Shown one piece after another: positions 15,642 to 24,433 of a stretch of 64,000 nt of DNA; position 1 is the first letter of the stretch; every line of letters begins with the position of its first letter. The position numbers were made by a program, and so were the translations under genes. The stretch is taken from contig NZ_JASCIR010000002.1 in assembly GCF_029968095.1 (NCBI RefSeq), positions 434,001-498,000 on the forward strand, in the 5' to 3' direction. This stretch comes from Streptomyces solicavernae (GTDB taxonomy: Bacteria; Actinomycetota; Actinomycetes; Streptomycetales; Streptomycetaceae). The notes under the pieces are model-generated. The model was not told the origin of the DNA. It did no database searches and worked only from the letters and a program-made list of their open reading frames with translations.

Positions 15642-16424
15642 ATGCGCATCGGACTCTTCGCCACCTGTCTGGGAGACACGCTCTTCCCGGAGGCGGTGAG
15701 ATCCACCGCCGTCCTGCTGGCCCGCCTCGGCCACGACGTGGTGTTCCCGCCGGAGCAGACCTGCTGCGGCCAGATGCACGTCAACACCGGCTACCAGCGC
15801 GAACCGCTCCCGCTGGTGCGCGGCTTCGCCGAGCAGTTCGGCGACGCCTCGATCGAGGCGGTGGTCATGCCGTCCGGATCCTGCGCGGGCTCGGTCCGCC
15901 ACCAGCACGGGATCGTGGCGGAGCGGTACGGCGACGCCGCGCTGCGCGCCGGGGTGGCGGGCGTGCAGGCCAAGACGTACGAGCTGTCGGAGTTCCTGGT
16001 CGACGTGCTCGGCGTGACCGAGGTCGGCGCGTACTTCCCGCACCGCGTGACCTACCACCCCACCTGCCACTCGCTGCGGATGCTGCGGGTCGGCGAGAAG
16101 CCGCTGCGGCTGCTGCGCGCGGTCGACGGGATCGACCTCGTCGAGCTGCCGGAGGCCGACGCCTGCTGCGGCTTCGGCGGCACCTTCGCGGTCAAGAACG
16201 CCGACACCTCCACCGCGATGCTCCAGGACAAGCTGGGCAACGTCGCCGCCACCGGCGCCGAGGTGTGCACGGCGGGCGACTCGTCCTGCCTGATGCACAT
16301 CGGCGGCGGCCTGTCCCGCCTCAGGTCCGGCACGCGCACGCTGCACCTGGCGCAGATCCTCGCCTCGACGCGCAGTACGCCGTACGTCATGCAGACCGAT
16401 CAGCTGTCGGAGGCCGCACGATGA
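15642..16424 (+). CDS. lutA: LutA, iron-sulfur subunit of L-lactate oxidation complex
   Basis: A 260-residue protein of the LutA/YkgE family with two CCG domains: EQTCCGQMHVN near the N-terminus with SGSCAGSV, then YHPTCHS, EADACCGFGG and TAGDSSCLMHIGGG. These cysteine-rich motifs carry heterodisulfide-reductase-like clusters used to pass electrons from L-lactate oxidation. AGGAGG precedes ATG 15642. Its stop overlaps the lutB start (ATGA), so lutA, lutB and lutC are one operon, under the 15-bp dyad at 15535. LutABC oxidises L-lactate to pyruvate without a flavin LldD enzyme. Confidence 0.93.
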   Translation: MRIGLFATCLGDTLFPEAVRSTAVLLARLGHDVVFPPEQTCCGQMHVNTGYQREPLPLVRGFAEQFGDASIEAVVMPSGSCAGSVRHQHGIVAERYGDAALRAGVAGVQAKTYELSEFLVDVLGVTEVGAYFPHRVTYHPTCHSLRMLRVGEKPLRLLRAVDGIDLVELPEADACCGFGGTFAVKNADTSTAMLQDKLGNVAATGAEVCTAGDSSCLMHIGGGLSRLRSGTRTLHLAQILASTRSTPYVMQTDQLSEAAR

Positions 16425-18109
16425 GCAGCACCTTCCTCGGCATGCCCGCCGCCCCGCCCCGCTCCCCGTACGGGACGGGCAACCTGCGCGGCGAGCGGAA
16501 GTTCCCCGCGGCCGCCCACGACGAGCTGCGCGACGAGCAGCTGCGCCGCAACCTCGGCAAGGCCACCCGTACCATCCGCGGCAAACGGCTCGACGTCACC
16601 GCCGAACTCCCCGACTGGGAGCGGCTGCGGGACGCCGGCTCGGCGATCAAGACCGACACCATGAACCGACTGCCCGAACTCCTTCAGGAGTTGGAGCGCA
16701 AGGTCACCGAGCACGGCGGCACCGTGCACTGGGCGCGCGACGGCGTCGAGGCCAACGAGATCGTCACCCGGCTCGTCCAGGAGACCGGCAGCGACGAGGT
16801 CATCAAGGTCAAGTCGATGGCCACACAGGAGATCGGCCTCAACGAACACCTAACGAGCCGGGGCATCACCGCGTACGAGACCGACCTCGCCGAGCTGATC
16901 GTGCAGCTCGCCGACGACAAGCCCTCGCACATCCTGGTGCCCGCGATCCACCGCAACCGGGAGGAGATCCGCGAGATCTTCCGCGCCGCGATCCCCGGCG
17001 TCGACCCCGAACTCGACTCCGTACCGGCGCACTTGGCGGCCGCGGCGCGCGCGTACCTGCGCGAGAAGTTCATGACGACCCAGGTGGCCGTCTCCGGGGC
17101 GAACTTCGGGATCGCCGAGACCGGCACCCTGTCCGTGGTCGAGTCCGAGGGCAACGGCCGGATGTGCCTGACGCTGCCGCGCACGCTGATCACGGTGATG
17201 GGCATCGAGAAGGTGCTGCCGCGCTATCAGGACCTGGAGGTCTTCCTGCAGTTGCTGCCGCGCTCCTCGACCGGTGAGCGGATGAACCCGTACACCTCGA
17301 TGTGGACGGGCGTGACGCCGGGCGACGGTCCTCAGGAGTTCCACCTCGTGCTGCTGGACAACGGGCGCACGGCCGCGCTCGCCGACGAGGTGGGCCGCGA
17401 TGCGCTCAACTGCATCCGCTGCTCGGCCTGTCTCAACGTCTGCCCGGTGTACGAGCGGGCGGGCGGCCACGCGTACGGCTCCACCTATCCCGGACCGATC
17501 GGCGCGGTCCTCACCCCGCAGCTCGCCGGGATGCACGCGGCCAAGGACGACCCCAACAGCTCGCTGCCGTACGCCTCCACGCTCTGCGGCGCGTGCTTCG
17601 ACGCCTGCCCGGTGAAGATCGACATCCCCTCGCTCCTGGTCGAGCTGCGGCATCAGCACACGGAGCAGTCCGGTACGACGGCGGAGAAGCTGGCGATGAA
17701 GGCCGCGGCCCAGGTCATGAAGCGGCCGAGGCTCTACACCGCGGCGCAGAAGGCGGCCGGCGCGGGCCGGGTGGTCGCCGGGCGGGACGGCAGGATCTCG
17801 CACCTGCCGCCGCCCTTCGCAGGCTGGACCGACAGCCGGGACATCCCGGCCCCGCCCAAGCAGACCTTCCGCGCCTGGCTGGCCTCCGCCGAGGGCGCGG
17901 CGGAGCTGCGGGCGGCGGCAGAGGAAGGCGCACGGAAGCCCGGCCACGACGGCGAGCAGGTGGGCCCCGGCCGCAACGGCACACACGTAAGCCCCGGCCG
18001 CGACGCCGAGCAGGTGGGCCCCGGCCGCGACGGCACACACGTAAGCCCCGGCCATGACGGCGAGCACGTAAGCCCCGGCCGTGACGACGAGGACGGAGAC
18101 CAGGGATGA
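16421..18109 (+). CDS. lutB: LutB, iron-sulfur L-lactate oxidation protein with repeat tail
   Basis: A 562-residue LutB/LldF protein. The N-terminal domain includes VKVKSMATQEIGLNEHL and SGANFGIAETGTL. The ferredoxin-like part carries two 4Fe-4S motifs, CIRCSACLNVCP and CGACFDACP, and ends in the usual LutB C-terminal region (PPKQTFRAWLAS). Unusually, residues ~507-560 add six 9-residue repeats of the type PGRDGTHVS/PGRDAEQVG, absent from a normal LutB of about 480-500 residues. ATG 16421 overlaps lutA and the stop overlaps lutC. The tail is hydrophilic and probably disordered; it should not affect cluster binding. Confidence 0.93.
   Translation: MSSTFLGMPAAPPRSPYGTGNLRGERKFPAAAHDELRDEQLRRNLGKATRTIRGKRLDVTAELPDWERLRDAGSAIKTDTMNRLPELLQELERKVTEHGGTVHWARDGVEANEIVTRLVQETGSDEVIKVKSMATQEIGLNEHLTSRGITAYETDLAELIVQLADDKPSHILVPAIHRNREEIREIFRAAIPGVDPELDSVPAHLAAAARAYLREKFMTTQVAVSGANFGIAETGTLSVVESEGNGRMCLTLPRTLITVMGIEKVLPRYQDLEVFLQLLPRSSTGERMNPYTSMWTGVTPGDGPQEFHLVLLDNGRTAALADEVGRDALNCIRCSACLNVCPVYERAGGHAYGSTYPGPIGAVLTPQLAGMHAAKDDPNSSLPYASTLCGACFDACPVKIDIPSLLVELRHQHTEQSGTTAEKLAMKAAAQVMKRPRLYTAAQKAAGAGRVVAGRDGRISHLPPPFAGWTDSRDIPAPPKQTFRAWLASAEGAAELRAAAEEGARKPGHDGEQVGPGRNGTHVSPGRDAEQVGPGRDGTHVSPGHDGEHVSPGRDDEDGDQG
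17939..18100 (+). repeat. six 27-bp repeats encoding the LutB tail
   Basis: In-frame 27-bp repeat units, each beginning CCCGGCC, encoding PGHDGEQVG, PGRNGTHVS, PGRDAEQVG, PGRDGTHVS, PGHDGEHVS and PGRDDEDGD. Alternating G/S endings show a duplicated two-unit (54-bp) block. Confidence 0.85.
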
Positions 18110-18735
18110 CCGCACGAGAGACCGTGCTCGGACGCGTACGGGACGCCCTGGCCCTCGCGCCCCGGCCCGAGGTGACCGTCCCCCGCGAGTACCGCACGGG
18201 CCGCACCCTGCCCGACGGTGAGCGGCTCGCGCTCTTCGTCGACCGGCTCACCGACTACCGGGCGCAGGTGCACACCTGCACCGCCGACCGTGCCGCCGAG
18301 GTGATCGCCGACGTGCTGCGCGAGCGCGGAGCGCGGAAGGTCGGTGTGCCCGCGGGGCTCGACCGGGGGCTCCTCGCCGGGTACGACGGCGAGGTCAGGG
18401 AGGACGACTCGAACATCCCGGCGCCGCGCCTCGACGAGCTGGACGGGGTGGTGACGGGTTCGGCGGTCAGCTGCGCGGAGACCGGCACGATCTTCCTGGA
18501 CGGCTCGGCGGACCAGGGGCGGCGGGCGCTGTCGCTCGTGCCCGACCTGCATGTGTGCGTGGTCGACCTGTCCTCGGTGGCGGCGGGCGTGCCGGAGGCG
18601 GTCGCGCGGCTCGTGCCGGAGCGGCCGACGACGCTGATCAGCGGGCCGTCGGCCACGTCCGACATCGAGCTGGAGCGCGTCGAGGGCGTGCACGGTCCGC
18701 GCACCCTGGACGTGGTGATCCGCACGGACGTGTAG
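18106..18735 (+). CDS. lutC: LutC family lactate utilization protein
   Basis: A 209-residue LutC/YkgG protein (LUD domain). It contains the family blocks GVVTGSAVSCAETGTIFLDG and LVPDLHVCVVDLSSV, and the C-terminal SGPSATSDIELERVEGVHGP, which is diagnostic of LUD-domain proteins. It is the third gene of lutABC, starting with an ATGA overlap on the lutB stop, and is followed by a strong hairpin. Its precise role within the L-lactate oxidation complex is not established, but it is needed for lactate growth where studied. Confidence 0.93.
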   Translation: MTARETVLGRVRDALALAPRPEVTVPREYRTGRTLPDGERLALFVDRLTDYRAQVHTCTADRAAEVIADVLRERGARKVGVPAGLDRGLLAGYDGEVREDDSNIPAPRLDELDGVVTGSAVSCAETGTIFLDGSADQGRRALSLVPDLHVCVVDLSSVAAGVPEAVARLVPERPTTLISGPSATSDIELERVEGVHGPRTLDVVIRTDV

Positions 18736-18761
18736 GGGACGGGCGGCGACGGGGCGGGATG

Positions 18762-18819
18762 CGTGCGGGGTGCGTGCGGGGTGCGTGCGGAGTGGCGCAC
18801 CCCGCACGCACCCCGCACG
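18762..18819 (+). terminator. lutABC terminator hairpin
   Basis: A perfect 24-bp stem (18762-18785 with 18796-18819) with a 10-base loop, 26 bases after the lutC stop. The left arm is made of direct GGGGTGCGTGCG repeats. Confidence 0.8.
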
Positions 18820-19191
18820 AACGTCGATTGCCGGACAGAGTCGGCGCCGCCGCAGAACGAGCGGACGGCGAGGTTTAACTGTCCGCCGAACGCGCGATCG
18901 AAAACTCCGTGTAGGGCGAATTCAAGACACGGTGGGATTCCGGTGAACAGGAGCCCCAAGGGTTACCCGGAATCACGTACGTCTCAAGAACACCACTGGT
19001 CGGCCGGTGTTGGGTGGTTCAAAAGCGGAGCGTACGTCTCGCTGGCTGAGACCGGGCGGTCCCCGTCGGCCGCAGTGGCGGAAAAGCGTCCTTCACGCTT
19101 CCTGTGAGATCTGCCAAGGTCAACAGGCATATGAGTCCTACAAGTTCATCCGGCACGCGCACGCGCCCTGCCCAGTGGGTTGGAGGAGCAC
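18820..19191. other. 372-base gap before first conservon
   Basis: No gene recognised in either strand. Composition is less GC-rich than its neighbours. It should hold the promoter of the P450-crotonase-conservon unit, but I could not single out a convincing -35/-10 pair or operator. Confidence 0.4.
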
Positions 19192-20562
19192 ATGTCCGTT
19201 GACGCCTCGATAGCCTGTCCACAATCCGTTCCCCCGCAACGCGCCACGCGGTCGGTTCCGGCCGAAACAGCGACGCCGCCGGCGGCCGACGCCACCCGGC
19301 GGGTCGCCGTGCTGCTCTCGCGGTTACGGTCGGCGCGCAAATTCGGGGACGGGCAGAGCAATCCGTGGCCGACGTACGAACAGTTGCGGGAGTGCGGCGA
19401 TGTGGTGCCCTCGCCGTGGGGCGGCGTCATGGTCACCTCGTACGAAGCGGCCAACGCGGTGCTCCGCGACCGCTCGTTCCGCACGCCGGACCTCGAATGG
19501 CGACAGCAGCAGGGCGACGTGCGGTGGAACTCGCCGGCGAACACCGAGCTCAGCCAGATGATGATGCTCCTCAACGCGCCCGAGCACACCCGGCAGCGCC
19601 GCGTGCTCGGCAACACCTTCGACCGGGCGACGCTCGAACGGCTCACCCCGGTGATCGAGGGGTTGGTGGACTCCGTACTGGACGAGCTCGAACTGCGGAT
19701 GAAGGAGGACGGCTCGGCGGACTACGCCGAGATCGTCGGCGACGGCCTGCCCGTGGCCGCCGTCGGACACTGGCTCGGGGTGCCCGCCGCGGACTTCGCC
19801 GACCTGTGCGTCTGGACGCACGGGCAGTCCTGGGCGCAGGAACTCTTCCCCACCGCCTCGCAGATGGCGTTCGCGGACGAGTCCGCGCTCAGTCTCAAGG
19901 CGTACTTCCAGGATCTGGTGGCCGAGCGCACCAAGTCGCCGGGGGACGACGTATTGTCCTCCTGGATCCGCGCGTGGTCCGAGGCGGAGGAGGACCCCGA
20001 GCAGGCCGCGACCATCGTGGCCCGCCTTGCAAGCTTCGCCATCATGGCGGGACTTGAGACCACCTCGAACCTCGTCAACGCCGGGATGTGGCTCCTCGAC
20101 CGGAACCCGGAGCAGGCCGACTGGCTCCGATACCACCCCGAGGGGATTCCCGCAGCAACAGAAGAGATTCTGAGGTATGACCCGGCGGTCGCGATAACCA
20201 CTCGTGTAGGGTCCGGCAGTGACTCTCCGTCAGAAATTGCCGTAGGCAAGGGGCAGTTGGTGTACGTGTGCATAGGCTCGGCACATCATGATCCGAGGTT
20301 CATAGCGGACCCCGATCGTTTCGATGTGCGACGCCCCGGACCTGTCCGGCATCTCGCTTTCGGGCAGGGCGCTCACTTCTGTCTGGGGGCGGGTCTCGGC
20401 AGGCTGGAGAGCAATGTGCTGCTCCGGAAGGTGCTGACCCGCTTCCCCACGCTGCGCGTGGTGGCCGAGCCGGTCTGGGAGTCGAGGGCGGCGTTCCGCC
20501 GGATGGCAAGTCTGCGGGTGGGCCTCGCGCCCAAGCCGCGCTTCTACTCTTTCGGAGCGTGA
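19192..20562 (+). CDS. cytochrome P450 upstream of conservon 1
   Basis: A 456-residue soluble bacterial P450 with a complete set of motifs: AGLETT in the I-helix (residues 286-291, acid-alcohol pair present), EEILR (ExxR at Glu325-Arg328), and the heme loop FGQGAHFCLGAGLG with Cys397 as ligand. The first ~50 residues are a low-complexity lead. ATG 19192 follows GGAGGAG. It starts a run of seven tightly packed genes ending in a second P450: P450, crotonase, CvnA, CvnB, CvnC, CvnD, P450. Conservons often carry P450s of the CYP154/CYP157 groups; subfamily cannot be assigned here. Substrate unknown. Confidence 0.92.
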   Translation: MSVDASIACPQSVPPQRATRSVPAETATPPAADATRRVAVLLSRLRSARKFGDGQSNPWPTYEQLRECGDVVPSPWGGVMVTSYEAANAVLRDRSFRTPDLEWRQQQGDVRWNSPANTELSQMMMLLNAPEHTRQRRVLGNTFDRATLERLTPVIEGLVDSVLDELELRMKEDGSADYAEIVGDGLPVAAVGHWLGVPAADFADLCVWTHGQSWAQELFPTASQMAFADESALSLKAYFQDLVAERTKSPGDDVLSSWIRAWSEAEEDPEQAATIVARLASFAIMAGLETTSNLVNAGMWLLDRNPEQADWLRYHPEGIPAATEEILRYDPAVAITTRVGSGSDSPSEIAVGKGQLVYVCIGSAHHDPRFIADPDRFDVRRPGPVRHLAFGQGAHFCLGAGLGRLESNVLLRKVLTRFPTLRVVAEPVWESRAAFRRMASLRVGLAPKPRFYSFGA

Positions 20563-21407
20563 CGATGGACCGGCAGACCCTCCCAGCGGACCGGCAGGCG
20601 ATCCCGGCGGACCGGCAGGCGCTCCCCGTGGACCGTCCGACCTCTTCCCTGGACCTGAAGACCCTCGACGTCACCGAGAGTGGCGCGACCCTGCACGTAC
20701 GCATGCGGCGCGACGGCGCCAAGAACGTCGCCGACGAAGCCCTCCTCGACGACCTGTCAGAAGTCCTCGCCCACGTGCGCGTCCGCGGCGACCTGCGCGT
20801 GCTGGTGCTCGCGGGCGAGGAGACGGAGTTCTGCCTCGGCGGTGACCGCCGCGAACTGGAGGCTCTGGCCGAGGCCGACGCCACCGGCGAGGCCGTCCTG
20901 CGGGTCGCCGAGAAGGCCCGACGGGTCCTCGACGGCCTGGAGTCCGCCGACGTGGCCACCATCGCCGCCGTCCGCGGCCCCGCCGTGGGCGCCGGAGTGG
21001 CCCTGGCCCTCTACTGCGACCTGCGCGTCGGCACCGCCGACTGCACCTTCCGGATGCCCGAACTCGGCCTCGGACTGCCGACGGCCTGGGGCGGCGCGCT
21101 GAGCCGGCTGATCGCCGAGGTCGGCGCTCCTCGCATCCGGGAAATGGCGCTGACCTGCGACGTCGTCGACTCTGCACGAGCCCTGGAGTGGTCCCTGCTG
21201 CACCGCGTGGCAGCGGACTCCGCGGAGCTCGACAAGATCGTCGACCGGTGGGCCCGCGCCATCGCACGCCGTTCACACGCCGCACTGCGTGGCACCAAGG
21301 CTCTGATGCGCGCATACGGGACCCCCGCCCGTAGCGGTGACCTCACGGAACTCGACGGCTACCTCCTGGCCACGGCACTGGGCGCCCGCCAGGCGAGGGG
21401 GCGTTGA
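20559..21407 (+). CDS. enoyl-CoA hydratase/isomerase (crotonase) family protein
   Basis: A 282-residue crotonase-fold protein. The oxyanion-hole regions are CLGGDRRELEAL and VRGPAVGAGVALALYCDLRV, followed by FRMPELGLGLPTAWGG, where the second catalytic acid is expected. The GTGA at 20559 overlaps the P450 stop; ATG 20565 is an alternative start. The N-terminus is odd: three 7-residue repeats of the DRQALPA type precede the fold. Cotranscription with a P450 and a conservon suggests one pathway on an acyl-CoA or ring substrate, but the reaction is unknown. Confidence 0.85.
   Translation: MTMDRQTLPADRQAIPADRQALPVDRPTSSLDLKTLDVTESGATLHVRMRRDGAKNVADEALLDDLSEVLAHVRVRGDLRVLVLAGEETEFCLGGDRRELEALAEADATGEAVLRVAEKARRVLDGLESADVATIAAVRGPAVGAGVALALYCDLRVGTADCTFRMPELGLGLPTAWGGALSRLIAEVGAPRIREMALTCDVVDSARALEWSLLHRVAADSAELDKIVDRWARAIARRSHAALRGTKALMRAYGTPARSGDLTELDGYLLATALGARQARGR
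20568..20630 (+). repeat. three 21-bp repeats at crotonase N-terminus
   Basis: Units 20568-20588, 20589-20609 and 20610-20630, each starting GACCGGCAG, encode DRQTLPA, DRQAIPA and DRQALPV. A fourth partial unit (DRP) follows. Expansion of coding sequence outside the fold. Confidence 0.8.
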
Positions 21408-21458
21408 GCGTGAGGATTCGATTACACGAAGGAGGACGGGCCGAGGGGCCCTAGAGCG

Positions 21459-23087
21459 ATGATCCAATACCTTGGGCAACAGGACTGGGTGTTCTGGTGC
21501 CTGATCGGGGCCATGGTTGTCCTCGCGGTGCTCGCACTGCGAGGGCACAACGTGGCCCGCGTACAGCGCAAGCGCAGCGCCGAGGCGATGGCGCAGCGAC
21601 AGCGTCGGGACGACGCGGCACGCTACCTCCTGGAGAGCTATCTGCCGCGCCTCGCGAACCCCAACGAGACCCCGCCGCCCTTCCAACTCCCCGAGGCATA
21701 CGGCTCGTTGGCGGGCAGCGACTTCGAGCACGACCTGCGCGTCATCGCCGAGTGGTTCTCGCAGCTGAGCGACGTCGCCCGGGACCGCATGGGCGAGTCC
21801 CTGTGGAAGCTCCTCAAGGTCATCGGCGAGAGCTTCCTCGCCCGCGGCTCCGAGCAGCAGAAGACCATCAGCGACCTGGAGCGCCTGCTCCAGGACCCGC
21901 GGATGCTCGAAGCGCTCATGAAGGTCGACCACCGCACGTCCTACTTCCTCCGCAAGGCGAGGAACATCGTGGTGCTCTGCGGCGGCTTCCCCGGCCGCTC
22001 CCGCAGGCCCGAGACCGTGACCGACGTCGTCCGCGGCGCCACCGGTTACATCCGCGGCTTCACCCGCGTACGCCTCGTCAGCGAACTGGACGTCGGAGTC
22101 GCCGCCCACGCCGTCAACCCCGTGGTGCACGCGATCGCCGAACTCCTCGACAACGCCGACCAGTTCAGCAACCCCGAGCAGCCCATCGAGGTCGAGCTGG
22201 AGCGCCTGCCCAACGGCGTGGCGATCTCCGTGGACGACCGCGGACTCGGCATGGCCCCCAAGAAGGTCCAGGAGGCCAACGAACTCCTTTCCCGGCCCCC
22301 GGCCCTGGACATCGAGGAACTCGCCGAGGAACCCAGCTTCGGCTTCCGCGTCGTCGGCCTGCTCGCCCAGCAGTACGGCTTCTCCGTCGGCCTCAAGACC
22401 AGCCTCTACAAGGGCGTACGAGCCGTCGTCATGCTGCCCAACGCGCTGCTCACGCAGATGCCCGAGAGCGCCCCCAAGCAGGTCTCCGGCGTCGCCCCGC
22501 AGCGCCCCATGGACGCCATCAACGGCCAGCGCGCCCTCGACGCCGCCGCCGTCAACGGCCGCGCCACGGTGTTCCCTTCGGCCGCCGCGACCGAGGACCG
22601 GCCCGCCGTCGCGCCCCCGCCGCCCGCACCCCGGCCGGCCCCCGCCCCGCGGCCCGAGCCCACGCCGATGCCCGCACCCCGGCAGGAGCCCACGCCCACG
22701 CACGCGCCCATACAGTCCACCGAGCCCGCGCCCACGCCCCCGCCCGCGCCCGAACCCCCGCGCGCCCCCGCGCCCGAACCCCCGCGCGCACACACGGCGC
22801 CCACCGCCCGCTCCTGGCCCGCGACGCCCGAGCCCGAGACGTCCGCCGAGAGCGGTCGGCGCGAAGGCACCCCGCCGCCCGGCCAGGAGGAACTCGGCAC
22901 CACCTCGGGCGGACTGCCGCGACGCCGCCGCAAGGCGCCGACCGCGGACGCGCGACTCCAGGACGCCGACGTACAGCCGCGCTCCGCGGAGGAGACCGCG
23001 CGCCGGATGGCCGCACTGCAGCGGGGCAACCGTGAGGGCCGTGTCAGCAGCACGGCAGACGAGTTCAAGGGGAAGACAACTTCATGA
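21459..23087 (+). CDS. cvnA: CvnA, histidine-kinase-like sensor of conservon 1
   Basis: A 542-residue membrane-anchored sensor. One N-terminal transmembrane span (residues ~10-28) is followed by a helical region, the KVDHRTSYFLRKARNIVVL box of nitrate-sensor-like kinases, then the GHKL ATPase: HAIAELLDNADQFS (N box, ~224-237), DRGLGM (~262) and FGFRVVGLLA (~294). The last ~200 residues are Pro/Ala/Glu-rich and disordered. Conservon proteins (CvnA-D) form a membrane complex likened to eukaryotic G-protein-coupled receptor systems; CvnA is the sensor. CvnB overlaps its stop (ATGA). Confidence 0.9.
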   Translation: MIQYLGQQDWVFWCLIGAMVVLAVLALRGHNVARVQRKRSAEAMAQRQRRDDAARYLLESYLPRLANPNETPPPFQLPEAYGSLAGSDFEHDLRVIAEWFSQLSDVARDRMGESLWKLLKVIGESFLARGSEQQKTISDLERLLQDPRMLEALMKVDHRTSYFLRKARNIVVLCGGFPGRSRRPETVTDVVRGATGYIRGFTRVRLVSELDVGVAAHAVNPVVHAIAELLDNADQFSNPEQPIEVELERLPNGVAISVDDRGLGMAPKKVQEANELLSRPPALDIEELAEEPSFGFRVVGLLAQQYGFSVGLKTSLYKGVRAVVMLPNALLTQMPESAPKQVSGVAPQRPMDAINGQRALDAAAVNGRATVFPSAAATEDRPAVAPPPPAPRPAPAPRPEPTPMPAPRQEPTPTHAPIQSTEPAPTPPPAPEPPRAPAPEPPRAHTAPTARSWPATPEPETSAESGRREGTPPPGQEELGTTSGGLPRRRRKAPTADARLQDADVQPRSAEETARRMAALQRGNREGRVSSTADEFKGKTTS

Positions 23088-23491
23088 GTGACACGACGAG
23101 CAAGCCCGCGTGGATGCTGCGCAGCCTCCTCGAAATCCCCGAGGTCCTGCACGCGGTCCTGCTCTCCCGGGACGGCCTCATGCAGGCCCGCACCGAGGAG
23201 ATCAGCAAGGACGAGGCGGACACCTACGCCGCCGCCATGTCCGGCCTCGCGTCACTGTGCCAGGACCCGATCTTCAGCGGCGGGGCGCACAACCCCTGGC
23301 TCGAAACGGTGATCGAGTTCGATTCGCGGTACGTCTTCGCCATCCGTGCCGGAGCAGGTGCCTATCTCGGTGTGTCGACGACGGCCGCGGTGGACCTCGC
23401 CGCCATCAGCCGCCGCATGCACGAGCTGGTCGGCCAGATCGGGCACGAGATGGCCGTAGCGGACCGGCAGGGCTTTGGCTTCCACGGATGA
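23084..23491 (+). CDS. cvnB: CvnB, roadblock/LC7 protein of conservon 1
   Basis: A 135-residue roadblock/LC7 protein. It shows the compact alpha/beta pattern with SLLEIPEVLHAVLLSRDGLM at the start and YLGVSTTAAVDLAAISRRMHEL near the end. In conservons CvnB acts with the small GTPase CvnD as a MglB-like partner. ATG 23084 overlaps the cvnA stop and the stop overlaps cvnC (ATGA). Confidence 0.9.
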   Translation: MSDTTSKPAWMLRSLLEIPEVLHAVLLSRDGLMQARTEEISKDEADTYAAAMSGLASLCQDPIFSGGAHNPWLETVIEFDSRYVFAIRAGAGAYLGVSTTAAVDLAAISRRMHELVGQIGHEMAVADRQGFGFHG

Positions 23492-23847
23492 GCGCACCGG
23501 ACGAAGGCTCACTGGTCCGCTCTTATGTGATCACCGGTGGGCGAGCCAAGCCGTCGCGAGCGGACATCGACGTCATCACCCTCATCAAGGCGACCCCCAG
23601 CAATGAACCGCTGCACCGGCTGAACCGGGAGAAGCGCGCCATCGTCGAACTCTGCCGAGGCGGCGCGCTGATGACGGTGGCCGAGGCAGCGGGCTACCTC
23701 AACCTGTCGGTGGCGCTGACGAAGGTCCTTGTCGCGGACCTCGTCGACGAGCAGCTCCTCACCACCCGCACGGCGCCCACCAGCACCCCCGCCACAGACA
23801 GAACCCTCCTGGAGGAGGTCCTCAATGGGCTCCGCGCCCGTCTCTAA
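23488..23847 (+). CDS. cvnC: CvnC, DUF742 protein of conservon 1
   Basis: A 119-residue DUF742 protein with the family's opening SLVRSYVITGGRAKPSR and a C-terminal helix-turn-helix-like part (GGALMTVAEAAGYLNLSV, then VLVADLVDEQLL). In conservon complexes CvnC links CvnA/CvnB to CvnD; its biochemical role is not settled. ATG 23488 overlaps the cvnB stop; the last 23 bases overlap cvnD, the usual tight packing of these loci. Confidence 0.9.
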   Translation: MSAPDEGSLVRSYVITGGRAKPSRADIDVITLIKATPSNEPLHRLNREKRAIVELCRGGALMTVAEAAGYLNLSVALTKVLVADLVDEQLLTTRTAPTSTPATDRTLLEEVLNGLRARL

Positions 23848-24433
23848 GCAGCCCATATATCTGGCCGACACCGTGCAGGTGGCCACGAAGATCCTGGTCG
23901 CGGGGCACTTCGGCGTCGGCAAGACCACGTACGTGGGAACCCTGTCGGAGATCGACCCGCTCCGTACCGAGGAGGTCATGACGGCCTCCAGCATCGGCTA
24001 CGACGACCTGGTCGGCCTCCCCGACAAGAAGACCACCACCGTCGCCATGGACTTCGGCCGGCTCACCCTGAGCCCGCGCCTGGTCCTGTACCTGTTCGGC
24101 GCCCCCGGCCAGGAACGCTTCCGGCGCCTCTGGCAGGACCTGGCATACGGCGCCCTGGGCGCCCTGATCCTCGCCGACACCCGCAACCTCGCCGAGTCGT
24201 TCCCGGTGTTCGACCGCGTCGAGGAGTTCGGACTGCCGTACGGCGTCGCCGTGAACCACTTCTCGGGTGGCCGCAGGTTCGACGAGGCCGAGGTCCGGGA
24301 CGCCCTCGACCTGGCCCAGGACACCCCGCTGGTCACCTGCGACGCCCGTGACCCCCAGTCCTCCACCATCGCCCTGATCCGCCTCGTGGAACACCTCCAC
24401 GAGCGGGCCGTACACCAAGAGAGCTTCCGGTGA
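23825..24433 (+). CDS. cvnD: CvnD, small GTPase of conservon 1
   Basis: A 202-residue MglA/Rab-like GTPase. It has the P-loop GHFGVGKTT, TTTVAMDFGRL in the switch region, LFGAPGQERF (G3, DxxG replaced by APGQ as usual in this family), and VAVNHFSG in place of the G4 NKxD. The start is ATG 23825, giving a 23-base overlap with cvnC. The atypical G4 is common in CvnD proteins. It would be the switch element of the conservon complex. Confidence 0.9.
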   Translation: MGSAPVSKQPIYLADTVQVATKILVAGHFGVGKTTYVGTLSEIDPLRTEEVMTASSIGYDDLVGLPDKKTTTVAMDFGRLTLSPRLVLYLFGAPGQERFRRLWQDLAYGALGALILADTRNLAESFPVFDRVEEFGLPYGVAVNHFSGGRRFDEAEVRDALDLAQDTPLVTCDARDPQSSTIALIRLVEHLHERAVHQESFR

